From Streptomyces sp. TSRI0107 (GTDB lineage Bacteria; Actinomycetota; Actinomycetes; Streptomycetales; Streptomycetaceae): a stretch of 64,000 nucleotides of DNA. Shown one piece after another: positions 8,851 to 17,373 of the stretch. Where the stretch lies: NCBI RefSeq assembly GCF_001905845.1, contig NZ_LIVZ01000015.1, forward strand, positions 124,001-188,000. The letters are read 5' to 3'. A program made the position numbers and the translations under genes. A model generated the notes under the pieces. The model worked only from the letters and a program-made list of their open reading frames with translations. It did not search any database and was not told the DNA's origin. Position 1 is the first letter of the stretch. Each line of letters opens with the position of its first letter.

Positions 8851-10077
8851 TCAGACGGTCACGTGCGCGGACTCGGCCTGCTCCGCGTCGACGGGGTCGT
8901 TTTCCAGCCGCGACGCGAGGGGCCGACGGGTGAGACGGAGACGGCGGGCGAGCGGTTCTGTGTAGCGGGCGGTGAGAGGGCCCATGACGACCAGGATCAG
9001 GACGTACGCGGTGGCCAGCGGCCCGATGCGGGGCTCGACGCCGACGGCGAGTCCGGCGATGACGATGGAGAACTCGCCGCGGGCGACGAGGGTGCCGCCC
9101 GCCCGCCAGCGGCCCGCGCCCCGGATTCCGGCGCGGCGCGCGGCGTACCAGCCGGTGGCGACCTTGGTGAGGGCGGTCGCGACGGCGAGGAGCAGGGCCG
9201 GGACGAGGACCGGCGGGATGTCGGCGGGGTCGGTGGACAGGCCGAAGAAGACGAAGAAGACGGCGGCGAACAGGTCCCGCAGCGGGGTGAGGAGGCTGCT
9301 CGCGCCTTCGGCGACCTCACCGGACACGGCGATGCCGACCAGGAAGGCGCCGACGGCCGCCGAGACCTGGAGTTCCTGGGCGATGCCGGCGACGAGCAGG
9401 GTGAGGCCGAGGACGACCAGCAGCAGCAGTTCCGCGTTGTCGGAGGAGACCGCGCGGCTGATCAGCCGTCCGTGGCGGAGCGCGACGTAGAGGACGGCGC
9501 CGACGGTGCCGAGGGAGATCAGCAGGGTGACGGCACCGCCCGCCAGGCTGACGCCGGCCAGCAGGGCGGTGAGGATCGGCAGATAGAGGGCCATGGCGAG
9601 GTCCTCGATGACGAGGACGCCGAGCACGACGGGGGTTTCGCGGTTGCCGAGCCGGCGCAGGTCGCCGAGGACCTTGGCGATGACGCCGGAGGAGGAGATC
9701 CAGGTGACGCCGGCCAGCGCGACGGCGGCGACCGGCCCCCAGCCGAGGACGAGTGCGGCGGCGGCGCCGGGTGCCGCGTTGAGGACGAAGTCGACCGCGC
9801 CGGAGGGGTATTGGGTCTTGAGGGTGGTGACGAGTTCGGACGCGCTGTACTCCAGGCCGAGCAGGAGCAGCAGCAGGATGACGCCGATCTCGGCGCCGGT
9901 GGCGACGAACTCCTCGCTGGCCTGCAGGGGCAGGACGCCGCCGTGGCCGAAGGCGAGTCCGGCCAGGAGGTAGAGGGGTATGGGTGAGAAACCCACACGT
10001 CCGGCGAGGCGGCCCAGCAGGCCGAGGGCGAGGATGATCGCTCCCAGTTCGATGAGCATGGCGGTCGTGTCGTGCAC
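8851..10077 (-). CDS. CPA2-family cation:proton antiporter
   Basis: 408 residues with about 11-12 hydrophobic segments and short loops. The start reads LIELGAIILALGLLGRLAGRVGFSP, typical of KefB/GerN-like Na+(K+)/H+ exchangers; the core motifs ETPVVLGVLVIEDLAMALYLPILTALL and VARGEFSIVIAGLA are characteristic of the family, with acidic residues expected to carry protons (IEDLA). Unlike KefC it lacks a C-terminal RCK domain, so it should need the separate TrkA-C subunit at 7192. Start is GTG 10077 with GGAGG upstream; an ATG six codons later is also possible. Its long leader contains palindromes and a possible small ORF. Role: pH and cation homeostasis at the cytoplasmic membrane. Confidence 0.92.
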   Translation of the reverse strand: MHDTTAMLIELGAIILALGLLGRLAGRVGFSPIPLYLLAGLAFGHGGVLPLQASEEFVATGAEIGVILLLLLLGLEYSASELVTTLKTQYPSGAVDFVLNAAPGAAAALVLGWGPVAAVALAGVTWISSSGVIAKVLGDLRRLGNRETPVVLGVLVIEDLAMALYLPILTALLAGVSLAGGAVTLLISLGTVGAVLYVALRHGRLISRAVSSDNAELLLLVVLGLTLLVAGIAQELQVSAAVGAFLVGIAVSGEVAEGASSLLTPLRDLFAAVFFVFFGLSTDPADIPPVLVPALLLAVATALTKVATGWYAARRAGIRGAGRWRAGGTLVARGEFSIVIAGLAVGVEPRIGPLATAYVLILVVMGPLTARYTEPLARRLRLTRRPLASRLENDPVDAEQAESAHVTV

Positions 10078-10254
10078 GGGCGTCGGTCCTCCGGTTCGGT
10101 TCGGCGACGGCGGCGTCTGTGCCTTCGTGGCAAGGGCGGCGGCGAGCGGGCGGGCGCTGCCACGCGTGAGCGAAGGGTGGGGCGGAAGGGGTCGTCGGCG
10201 ACTGCCCCGGGCGGCCGGGTGCCGGCCGGCGAGGGCGGATCGGGAAGAGAGAGA

Positions 10255-10332
10255 TCAGAAGCCGAGGACGGCGGTGCCCGGATCAGGGACGCTGTCACGA
10301 GCGGTGTTGTCGATGCGCACAGGTCGCTTCAT
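10255..10332 (-). CDS. possible 25-residue peptide ORF upstream of the antiporter
   Basis: ATG 10332 follows a GGGGGGA site by about six bases and opens MKRPVRIDNTARDSVPDPGTAVLGF, ending in TGA at 10255. It is the only small ORF with a good ribosome site in the 512-bp gap between the antiporter and the siderophore permease, and points toward the antiporter 178 bp downstream. It could be a leader peptide, a small protein, or chance. No family recognised. Confidence 0.3.
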   Translation of the reverse strand: MKRPVRIDNTARDSVPDPGTAVLGF

Positions 10333-10391
10333 GCCATGTCCCCCCATCGCACCGAGATCCCGGAACACCGGAAAACGCGAACCCCACAGAA

Positions 10392-10443
10392 TGAGCGATC
10401 AACCGCTCAGCAGAGCGTTTAGGCTCGGTAACGAAGTTTACCG
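10392..10443. promoter_or_regulatory. cluster of three palindromes in an AT-richer stretch upstream of the antiporter
   Basis: TGAGCG-N6-CGCTCA at 10392-10409, overlapping CGCTC-N4-GAGCG at 10404-10417, then CGGTAA-N6-TTACCG at 10426-10443. The segment is clearly richer in A/T than its surroundings and lies 60-110 bp upstream of the small ORF and about 315-365 bp upstream of the antiporter start. It looks like a promoter with operators for one or two dimeric regulators. The rest of 10078-10589 shows no further gene. Confidence 0.5.
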
Positions 10444-10526
10444 TATGACGAAATGCCTATAGGCCGTATCCAGTTGGTCTCCGCTGGGCAGGCCGGCGGG
10501 AGCGGGGACGCACCGCGTGTCGGCAT

Positions 10527-10569
10527 GGGAAGGCCCGGGGGCGCGACCGCGCGTTCCCCGGGCCTTCCC
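10527..10569 (-). terminator. terminator hairpin of the siderophore ABC operon
   Basis: Perfect 14-bp arms (GGGAAGGCCCGGGG at 10527-10540, complement at 10556-10569) with a 15-base loop, 21 bp beyond the permease stop codon on the minus strand. Confidence 0.8.
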
Positions 10570-10589
10570 GATGCGGAAGCCGCCTTCGT

Positions 10590-12656
10590 CTAACGGCGGC
10601 TGCGCACCAGCAGGCAGAGGAAGTACGGCGTGCCGATCAGCGCGGTCATGAGGCCGGCGCCGAGTTGGGCCGGGGCGATCACGGTCCGGCCGACCAGGTC
10701 GGCGGTGCAGACCAGGATGGCGCCGAGCAGCACGGCGACCGGCACCACCCGGGTGTGCCGGCGGCCCACCAGGGCCCGGGCCGCGTGCGGGGCGACGAGT
10801 CCCACGAAGCCGATCGTGCCGGCGGCGGCCACGGCCGCGCCGCTGAGCAGGACGCTCAGGGTGAGGAAGCCGAGGCGCCCCCGCCCCAGGGCGAGCCCGA
10901 GGAGCCTCGGCGTGTCCTCGTCGAGCGACACCAGGTCGAGTTCCGCACGCCGTGCGACGGCGACGAACACACCCACGGCGAGCACGACCGCGAGCGGCAC
11001 CACGTCGGGCAGCGACCGGCCGTACGTGGAACCCGAAAGCCAGGTGAGGGCCTTCGTCGCGTTGAACGGGTCGGTGAGGATGATGAGCAGGCTGATCAGC
11101 GCGGCCGCGCCGGTGGCGACACCGAAGCCGACGAGGACGAGCCGGTTCTGCTGGAACCCGCCCCGCGCGGCGAGGCCGAAGACGAGCACGGAACTGGCGG
11201 CGGCACCCGCGAACGCCGCGCCCGCGACGCTCCACGACCCGGCCACCGGCACCGTGGTCACCAGCAGCACGGCACCGAGCGCGGCACCGCCGGAGACTCC
11301 GAGGATGCCGGGTTCCGCGAGCGGGTTGCGGGTGACGGCCTGGACGAGCGTGCCGGCCAGGGCGAGCGCCGCGCCCGCGAGGAGGGCGGCGAGGACGCGG
11401 GGCACACGGGTGTCGAGGACGAACGTGACGGTCTGTCCGGCCCGGCCCTGCGCCCAGTTCAGCACGTCGCCCAGGAGCAGTTTGGAGTCGCCCAGCAGGA
11501 CGCCGGCCACGGTGACGCCGACGAGCAGGACCGCCAGGACGGCCGTGGTGGTCACGAAAACCGCCCGGCTCCTGATGCGCAGCCGGTCCGCCGCGGGGGC
11601 CCCGGCGGTGTCGCGGACCCGGGTGGCCATGACGACCACGAACACGGCGCCGAGGAGGCTGGTGACGACGCCGGTGGGCACGGCCACGGCGACGTCCGCC
11701 GGTATGACGGCGCGCAGCAGCACGTCCGAGCCGAGCACCAGAGCCGCGCCGACGAGACCCGCGACCGGAATGCCGACGCGTGTCCGGGTGAACGCGCGGA
11801 ACCGGCGGGCCAGCGGGCGGACCAGGGCGGGGGCGCACAGGCCGACGAAGCCGATCGGTCCGGCCAGGGTGACGGCGGCCGTGGACAGCAGGGCCGCGAG
11901 CACGACCGCGGTGACGCGGGTGGCCCGGACCGGGACGCCGAGGCCGCGTGCGGCGTCGTCGCCGAGGGCCAGGGCGTCGATCCGGCGGGCGAGGAGCAGC
12001 AGCCCCGCCAGGCCGAGCACGGCGAGGGGAACCATCTGCAGCACGCCGTCGAAACCGTTCTGGGCGATGCTGCCCTGGTTCCACGCGTAGAGGCCCTCGG
12101 TCTCCCGGGGGAACAGCAGGAGCAGTCCCTCGGTGACAGCGGTGAGACCGAGGGTGAGGGCGCTGCCCGCGAGGACGAGCCGTACGGTGCCCGCGCCCAG
12201 GCCGGACAGCCCGAGCACGACGGCCGCCGCGGCGAGGCCGCCGACGAACGCGACGCCGGACGAGGCGAGCAGCGGGAGCGAGACACCCGTGACGGCGGCG
12301 AGTCCGAGCGCCAGATAGGAACCGGCGTTCACGGCGAGGGTGTCGGGTGAGGCGAGGACGTTGCGGCTGACCGCCTGCAGGGCGGTGCCCGCCATGCCGA
12401 GCACGACGCCGACGAGCAGTCCGGCGGCCATGCGCGGCAGCCGCGAGGCGATGACGACGGACGCGTCGCCCGGGTCGGCCCGTCCGGTGAGCGCCTTCCA
12501 GACCTCCGGGGCGCCGACCGCCGCCGTGCCCTGGGTGATGTCGACGACGGCGAGGCAGGCGACGAGCAGGACCAGGGCGGCCGTCACCGCGGCCGCGCCC
12601 GTCCGGGAGGTCGCCGCCGACGGACGGGTGGCGGGAGTTGTCGCGGTGACGGCCAT
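10590..12656 (-). CDS. fused double FecCD-type iron-siderophore ABC permease (FhuB-like)
   Basis: 688 residues, twice the length of a single FecCD permease. Each half has the family landmarks: SRLPRMAAGLLVGVVLGMAG...LQAVSRNVLASPDTLAVNAG in the first, and TRVPRVLAALLAGAALALAGTLVQAVTRNPLAEPGILGVSGG in the second, each followed by GFVGLCAPALVRPLARR / GFVGLVAPHAARALVGRRH near the half's end, the loop that meets the ATPase. About 20 membrane spans in total. This is the FhuB arrangement, so one polypeptide forms the whole channel for ferric-siderophore import. It is the last gene of an ATPase-lipoprotein-permease operon, 4 bp after the lipoprotein stop. Confidence 0.93.
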   Translation of the reverse strand: MAVTATTPATRPSAATSRTGAAAVTAALVLLVACLAVVDITQGTAAVGAPEVWKALTGRADPGDASVVIASRLPRMAAGLLVGVVLGMAGTALQAVSRNVLASPDTLAVNAGSYLALGLAAVTGVSLPLLASSGVAFVGGLAAAAVVLGLSGLGAGTVRLVLAGSALTLGLTAVTEGLLLLFPRETEGLYAWNQGSIAQNGFDGVLQMVPLAVLGLAGLLLLARRIDALALGDDAARGLGVPVRATRVTAVVLAALLSTAAVTLAGPIGFVGLCAPALVRPLARRFRAFTRTRVGIPVAGLVGAALVLGSDVLLRAVIPADVAVAVPTGVVTSLLGAVFVVVMATRVRDTAGAPAADRLRIRSRAVFVTTTAVLAVLLVGVTVAGVLLGDSKLLLGDVLNWAQGRAGQTVTFVLDTRVPRVLAALLAGAALALAGTLVQAVTRNPLAEPGILGVSGGAALGAVLLVTTVPVAGSWSVAGAAFAGAAASSVLVFGLAARGGFQQNRLVLVGFGVATGAAALISLLIILTDPFNATKALTWLSGSTYGRSLPDVVPLAVVLAVGVFVAVARRAELDLVSLDEDTPRLLGLALGRGRLGFLTLSVLLSGAAVAAAGTIGFVGLVAPHAARALVGRRHTRVVPVAVLLGAILVCTADLVGRTVIAPAQLGAGLMTALIGTPYFLCLLVRSRR

Positions 12657-12660
12657 GGTG

Positions 12661-13647
12661 TTACTTCGTCAGCGCGGCGACGACGGAGTCGATGTACCGG
12701 GTCATCGACTCGGGACCGCCGAACATCCAGATGCCGTCGGGCAGCCGGTGGACGTTGCCCTTCTTCACGAACGGCAGCGAGGTCCACACCTTGTCGTCGG
12801 CGAGCTTGCCGGTGAACGGCGTGCTGTTCTTGTCGCCGTCGTTGCCGATGTAGGCGAAGTGGACGTCGTCGCCCAGCTTGGTGAGGCCCTCGACGTCGGT
12901 GGAGCCGAGCCCGTACGCCTCGTCGCCCTTGACCGTCCAGGCGTTCTTCAGCCCGAGCTCCTCGCTGACCGCGCCGACCAGGGAGCCGCTGGTGAAGGGG
13001 CGGACGGAGACCTGGTTGGAGACGACGTAACCGTCGGCGAAGGCGTACTCCGCGCCGTCGAGGCCGGCGTCAGCGAGGGCCTTCTTGCCCTCGGCGACCT
13101 TCGCGTCGAACTCCTCCTTGAGCTTCGAGGCCTGCTCGGTGGTGCCGGTGGCCTTCGCGATCAGGTCGAGGTTGTCGTTCATCTGCCCGATCGGGTCGGC
13201 GGCGTCGGCGGAGCGCACCTCCAGGACCGGGGCGACCTTGCGCATCTGCTTGACGGCGGCCGGCGGCAGGTCGGTGCTGGCGACGATGAGGTCCGGCTTC
13301 AGCGCGGCGATCGTGTCCATGCTCGGCTCACCGCGGGTACCGATGTCCTTGGGCTCGTTCTTCAGCGGGACCGCGCTGTCCCAGGTCTTGTAGCCCTTGA
13401 CGTCGGCGACGCCGACGGGGTCGACGCCCAGCGAGACCAGCAGCTCGACTTCGTGCCACTCGGTGCCGACGACCTTCTTGGCGGGGCCGTCCAGCTCGAC
13501 CTTCGTGCCGGAGGCGTCGGTGAGGGTGATGGTCTCGCCGGTCGTCCCGGCCTTGTCTTCGTCGGCGGCGGGCTCGGTCGTCCCGCAGGCGGACAGGGTG
13601 AGGGCCGCGGCGGTGGCGGCCGCCGCGGTGAGGAGGAGGCGTCTCAT
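12661..13647 (-). CDS. iron-siderophore-binding lipoprotein (ABC transporter)
   Basis: 328 residues. The N-terminus MRRLLLTAAAATAAALTLSAC ends in a lipobox (LSAC), so the mature protein is anchored outside the membrane by its cysteine. The body is a class III periplasmic-binding fold: GTEWHEVELLVSLGVDPVGVADVKGY, then TIAALKPDLIVAS and VAPVLEV, the long connecting helix, and IDSVVAALTK at the end. It captures the ferric siderophore and delivers it to the fused permease. Its ATG overlaps the ATPase stop by 4 bp (ATGA), implying translational coupling. Siderophore type cannot be read from sequence. Confidence 0.93.
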   Translation of the reverse strand: MRRLLLTAAAATAAALTLSACGTTEPAADEDKAGTTGETITLTDASGTKVELDGPAKKVVGTEWHEVELLVSLGVDPVGVADVKGYKTWDSAVPLKNEPKDIGTRGEPSMDTIAALKPDLIVASTDLPPAAVKQMRKVAPVLEVRSADAADPIGQMNDNLDLIAKATGTTEQASKLKEEFDAKVAEGKKALADAGLDGAEYAFADGYVVSNQVSVRPFTSGSLVGAVSEELGLKNAWTVKGDEAYGLGSTDVEGLTKLGDDVHFAYIGNDGDKNSTPFTGKLADDKVWTSLPFVKKGNVHRLPDGIWMFGGPESMTRYIDSVVAALTK

Positions 13648-14504
13648 GGGGTGGTGCTGAGCCTTTCGCTTCGCGAGTGGTGCCGGCCGATGGCACGGGT
13701 GCGCAGCCGGCCGGTGAGGGGGTCGGTGTCGACTTCGATGCGGATGCCGTACGTCTCCGTCAGCCGCGGGGCGGTCAGTACGTCCTCGGGGAGGCCGTCG
13801 GCGACGACCCGGCCCGCGTGCAGCAGCACGACCCGGTCGGCGACGGCCGCGGCCTGGTCGAGATCGTGCAGGACCGCGCCGACCGCGATCCGGTGATCGT
13901 CCGCCAGGTCGCGCATCAGGTCGAGGAGTTCGACCTGGTACCGCAGGTCGAGGTAGGTCGTGGGCTCGTCGAGGAGCAGCACGCCGGTCTCCTGGGCGAG
14001 GCAGCCGGCCAGCCAGACCCGCTGGAGCTGCCCGCCGGAGAGGTGCTCGGCGCCTCGGTCGGCGAGGTCCGCGACGCCGGTGAGGGCGAGGGCGCGGTCC
14101 ACCGCCGCCCGGCCGCCCGGGTCCGCCTTGCCCCAGCGGCCGCGGTACGGGTAGCGGCCGAACTCGACGACGTCCCGTACGGTCAGCCCGCTGGGTGTGG
14201 GGCGTCCCTGGGTCAGCAGGGCCACGCGGCGCGAGAACTCACGCGGGCTCAGGGCGAGGCCGTCGGTGTCGCCGTCGATGACGAGCCGGGCGGTCCTGGG
14301 CCGCTGCAGGCGTGCGAGCGTGCGCAGCAGCGTCGACTTGCCGCTGCCGTTCGGCCCGACCAGAACCGTCACCTCGCCGGGCCGCAGCGTCAGCGCGGCG
14401 TCGTGGACGACGTCGACGCCGTCGTACGCCACGGTCACGTCCGTGGCCGAAAGTTCATGGCCTTGGGGTCCTGGGGCCGCGGGGAAATCTTCACCAACTC
14501 GCAC
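13644..14504 (-). CDS. iron-siderophore ABC transporter ATP-binding protein
   Basis: 286 residues. Walker A GPNGSGKST, the LSGGQLQRVWLA signature, Walker B VLLLDEPTTYLD and the H-loop (GAVLHDLDQAA) are all intact; the DLRYQVELLDL segment is typical of the FepC/FhuC group. It powers import through the double permease. The first plausible start is GTG 14504, only 7 bp from the iron box, so the mRNA would be leaderless or nearly so; GTG 14498 is a second choice. First gene of the operon; expression should be derepressed when iron is low. Confidence 0.93.
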   Translation of the reverse strand: MRVGEDFPAAPGPQGHELSATDVTVAYDGVDVVHDAALTLRPGEVTVLVGPNGSGKSTLLRTLARLQRPRTARLVIDGDTDGLALSPREFSRRVALLTQGRPTPSGLTVRDVVEFGRYPYRGRWGKADPGGRAAVDRALALTGVADLADRGAEHLSGGQLQRVWLAGCLAQETGVLLLDEPTTYLDLRYQVELLDLMRDLADDHRIAVGAVLHDLDQAAAVADRVVLLHAGRVVADGLPEDVLTAPRLTETYGIRIEVDTDPLTGRLRTRAIGRHHSRSERLSTTP

Positions 14505-14509
14505 GCAGC

Positions 14510-14528
14510 AGAGGTTAGCCTAACCTAA
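14510..14528 (-). promoter_or_regulatory. iron box (DmdR1/IdeR-type operator)
   Basis: On the minus strand TTAGGTTAGGCTAACCT, one end matching the 19-bp consensus TTAGGTTAGGCTAACCTAA with only the last two bases different. It overlaps the expected promoter of the siderophore transporter operon and lies 257 bp before katG on the other strand, so katG could feel it as well. Confidence 0.88.
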
Positions 14529-14784
14529 ACATGGCGCAAAGAGGCCCCCCCCCCGGCACACCGTGGCGGGGGGGCGTGACTCCCCCGGCACCCCCCGGAC
14601 GGGCGCGCGGGGAGCGCGCATTCGACGCGCGCCGGAATCCGAAACGGGAGCGGAAAAAAGCCGTTCCTTCTCGTACCTTTGTTATGCGGAAGTGCTCTGC
14701 GTGTTTCGTAGCGATGCGCTCTGCTGTGCGCGACGATTTCCTGCGTCCAGCAGAAGGAACACCGAGACAGGAAGAAGGACGGGC

Positions 14785-16974
14785 ATGTCCGGCAGCGAAA
14801 GCGAGAACCCCGCAATCCCCTCCCCGACTCCCACGCCGACTCGGCCCAGGACGAACCGGGACTGGTGGCCGAATCAGCTGGACCTTCAGGTTCTCCATCA
14901 GCACTCGCCCCGCGCCAATCCGATGGACGAGGACTACGACTACGCGAAGGAGTTCGCGACGCTCGATGTCGACGAGCTGAAGCGGGACGTCTTCGAGGTG
15001 ATGACGACGTCCCAGGACTGGTGGCCCGCCGACTACGGTCACTACGGGCCGCTCTTCATCCGGATGAGCTGGCATGCCGCGGGTACGTACCGCATCGCGG
15101 ACGGCCGGGGCGGCGGCGGCAGCGGCGCGCAGCGCTTCGCCCCGCTGAACAGCTGGCCGGACAACGCGAGCCTCGACAAGGCGCGCCGTCTGCTCTGGCC
15201 GGTCAAGCAGAAGTACGGCCGGAAAATCTCCTGGGCCGACCTTCTGGTCTTCGCCGGCAACTGCGCCATGGAATCGATGGGATTCAAGACCTTCGGCTTC
15301 GGATTCGGGCGAGAGGACATCTGGGAACCGGAGGAGATCTTCTGGGGGCCCGAGGACACCTGGCTCGGAGATGAGCGATACAGCGGCGACAGAGAACTCA
15401 CCGGTCCTTTCGGTGCCGTGCAGATGGGCCTGATCTACGTCAACCCCGAGGGGCCCAACGGCAACCCGGATCCGATCGCGGCCGCGCGGGACATTCGCGA
15501 GACATTCGGCCGCATGGCGATGAATGACGAGGAGACCGTCGCGCTCATCGTCGGCGGCCACACCTTCGGCAAGTGTCATGGCGCGGTCGACGCCAGCTAC
15601 ATCGGCCCGGAACCCGAGGGCGCGCCCATCGAGCAGCAGGGTCTCGGCTGGCGGAACACGTACGGCACCGGCAAGGGCGGCGACGCGCTCACCAGCGGGC
15701 TGGAGGGCGCGTGGACGACCGAGCCGACCAAGTGGGACAACGGGTTCCTGGACAACCTGTTCCGGTACGACTGGGAGCTGACGACGAGCCCCGCCGGCGC
15801 CAAGCAGTGGACTCCCACGGATCCCGCGGCGAGGGACACCGTGCCCGACGCCCATGACCCGTCGAAGCGGCACGCGCCGATGATGCTGACGACGGACCTC
15901 GCGCTGAAGGTGGATCCGGTCTACGGGCCGATCGCGAAGAGCTTCCACGAGAACCCGGAGCAGCTCGCCGTGGCGTTCGCCAAGGCCTGGTACAAGCTGC
16001 TGCACCGCGACATGGGCCCCGTCTCCCGCTATCTCGGCCCGTGGATTCCCGAGCCGCAGCTGTGGCAGGACCCCGTGCCCCCCGTCGATCACGAGCTGGT
16101 CGGGGACGAGGAGATCGCGGCCCTCAAGAGCAGCGTCCTCGCCTCGGGACTGTCGATCCCCCAGCTGGTCACCACCGCCTGGGCGGCCGCGGCGAGCTTC
16201 CGCGGCACCGACAAGCGCGGCGGGGCGAACGGGGCCCGGATCCGGCTCGCGCCGCAGAAGGACTGGGCGGTCAACGACGTTCCCGAGGTGACCGAGACAC
16301 TGGCGACGCTCGAGCGGATCCAGCAGGACTTCAACCAGTCGCAGACCGGCGGGAAGAAGGTCTCCCTCGCCGACCTGATCGTCCTCGGCGGGTGCGCGGC
16401 CGTCGAGCAGGCGGCGAAGAACGCCGGGCACGACATCACGGTCCCGTTCGCGCCGGGGCGCACGGACGCCTCGCAGGAGCAGACGGACGTGGACTCGTTC
16501 GCCGTGCTCGAACCCGCGGCGGACGCCTTCCGCAACTACCTCCGGCCGGGCGAGAAGTTGTCGCCGGAGACGCTCATGCTGGACCGCGCCAACCTGCTGA
16601 ACCTGACCGCACCCGAGACGACGGCCCTCATCGGCGGCATGCGTGCCCTGAACACCGGCTACCGGCGGTCCCCGCACGGCGTCCTCACGCACCGGCCGGA
16701 GACCCTGACCAACGACTTCTTCGTCAACCTGCTCGACATGGGCACGGAGTGGAAGACGTCGGCCTCGGACGAGAACGTCTACGAGGGCCGGGACCGCACC
16801 ACGGGCGAGGTCAAGTGGACCGCCACCGCCGTCGACCTCGTCTTCGGCGCGCATTCCCAGCTCCGCGCCGTCTCGGAGGTCTACGCGTCGGCGGACGGGG
16901 CGGAGAAGTTCGTACGCGACTTCGTGGCCGCGTGGGACAAGGTGATGAACCTCGACCGGTTCGACCTGTCCTGA
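14785..16974 (+). CDS. katG: catalase-peroxidase
   Basis: 729 residues, standard KatG length. Start ATG 14785 has GAAGGA upstream. The distal haem pocket RMSWHAAGTYR gives Arg93, Trp96 and His97; the proximal haem His is in the GGHTFGKCHGA motif; the Tyr of the Met-Tyr-Trp cross-link is in MGLIYVNPEG. The second, inactive peroxidase-like half (FRGTDKRGGANGARIRL) is complete. It removes H2O2 and organic peroxides in the cytoplasm. In many streptomycetes a FurA-type repressor gene lies just upstream of the katG homologue; none is present here, and the neighbour is instead the iron-boxed siderophore operon, 280 bp away and divergent. Confidence 0.97.
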   Translation: MSGSESENPAIPSPTPTPTRPRTNRDWWPNQLDLQVLHQHSPRANPMDEDYDYAKEFATLDVDELKRDVFEVMTTSQDWWPADYGHYGPLFIRMSWHAAGTYRIADGRGGGGSGAQRFAPLNSWPDNASLDKARRLLWPVKQKYGRKISWADLLVFAGNCAMESMGFKTFGFGFGREDIWEPEEIFWGPEDTWLGDERYSGDRELTGPFGAVQMGLIYVNPEGPNGNPDPIAAARDIRETFGRMAMNDEETVALIVGGHTFGKCHGAVDASYIGPEPEGAPIEQQGLGWRNTYGTGKGGDALTSGLEGAWTTEPTKWDNGFLDNLFRYDWELTTSPAGAKQWTPTDPAARDTVPDAHDPSKRHAPMMLTTDLALKVDPVYGPIAKSFHENPEQLAVAFAKAWYKLLHRDMGPVSRYLGPWIPEPQLWQDPVPPVDHELVGDEEIAALKSSVLASGLSIPQLVTTAWAAAASFRGTDKRGGANGARIRLAPQKDWAVNDVPEVTETLATLERIQQDFNQSQTGGKKVSLADLIVLGGCAAVEQAAKNAGHDITVPFAPGRTDASQEQTDVDSFAVLEPAADAFRNYLRPGEKLSPETLMLDRANLLNLTAPETTALIGGMRALNTGYRRSPHGVLTHRPETLTNDFFVNLLDMGTEWKTSASDENVYEGRDRTTGEVKWTATAVDLVFGAHSQLRAVSEVYASADGAEKFVRDFVAAWDKVMNLDRFDLS

Positions 16975-16988
16975 GCCGGCTGTCCCGG

Positions 16989-17083
16989 ACTCCCTCCGCG
17001 GACTTTATGTCGCGCAGAGACATAAAGTCGTAAGGTGCTGATGGCGGTGACCGGAGATCACCGCCATCGGCCGCGGAGGGAGT
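16989..17083 (+). promoter_or_regulatory. three-way-junction-like inverted-repeat array covering a ribosome-binding site
   Basis: Outer arms of 13 bp (ACTCCCTCCGCGG at 16989-17001 and its exact complement at 17071-17083) enclose two perfect hairpins: 11-bp arms GACTTTATGTC at 17001-17011/17019-17029 (7-base loop) and 10-bp arms ATGGCGGTGA at 17041-17050/17058-17067 (7-base loop). The right outer arm contains GGAGGG, the ribosome site of the ATG at 17089. As RNA it would hide that site; as DNA the AT-rich inner palindrome looks like a TetR/MarR-type operator. It also directly follows the katG stop and could terminate katG transcription. Confidence 0.6.
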
Positions 17084-17088
17084 ACTTC

Positions 17089-17372
17089 ATGTCCGGCGGT
17101 CCGAGCGCACGCAGCGTCATCGTGACCGGGGCGGGGTCGCGGACCTCGACGCCGAGGGCGCGGCCGCGGTCGTCGAGGAGATGGCGCAGGCGGGCGGCAC
17201 CGCCGAGGCCGTCACGGGCGACCTGAGCGAACAGGCGGTCGTGGACCGGGTGACGGCGACGGCGGTGGAGCGGTTCGGCGGGGTGGACGTCCTCGTGAAC
17301 AATGCCGGGATCATGGACCGCATGTCGGCGGCGGCCGACGTGAGCGACGCCGAGTGGGAGCGGGTGATCCGG
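17089..17372 (+). pseudogene. remnant of a short-chain dehydrogenase/reductase (SDR) gene
   Basis: ATG 17089 reads SGGPSARSVIVTGAGS, the start of an SDR Rossmann fold, but the rest of the glycine motif and the next helix are missing. Reading resumes in another frame as ADLDAEGAAAVVEEMAQAGG, then RFGGVDVLVNNAGIMDRM, the classic SDR NNAG motif, and stops matching at EWERVIRDAG before the catalytic Tyr-x3-Lys. So there is an out-of-frame internal deletion of roughly 15-20 codons and loss of the 3' half. Cannot encode an active enzyme. It follows the inverted-repeat array that may have regulated the intact gene. Confidence 0.85.
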
Positions 17373-17373
17373 G

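Noticed and set aside
10665..12350. 561-residue frame opposite the double permease
   Set aside because: Low-complexity Gly/Asp/Arg sequence, no ribosome site; the minus strand encodes two clear FecCD halves.
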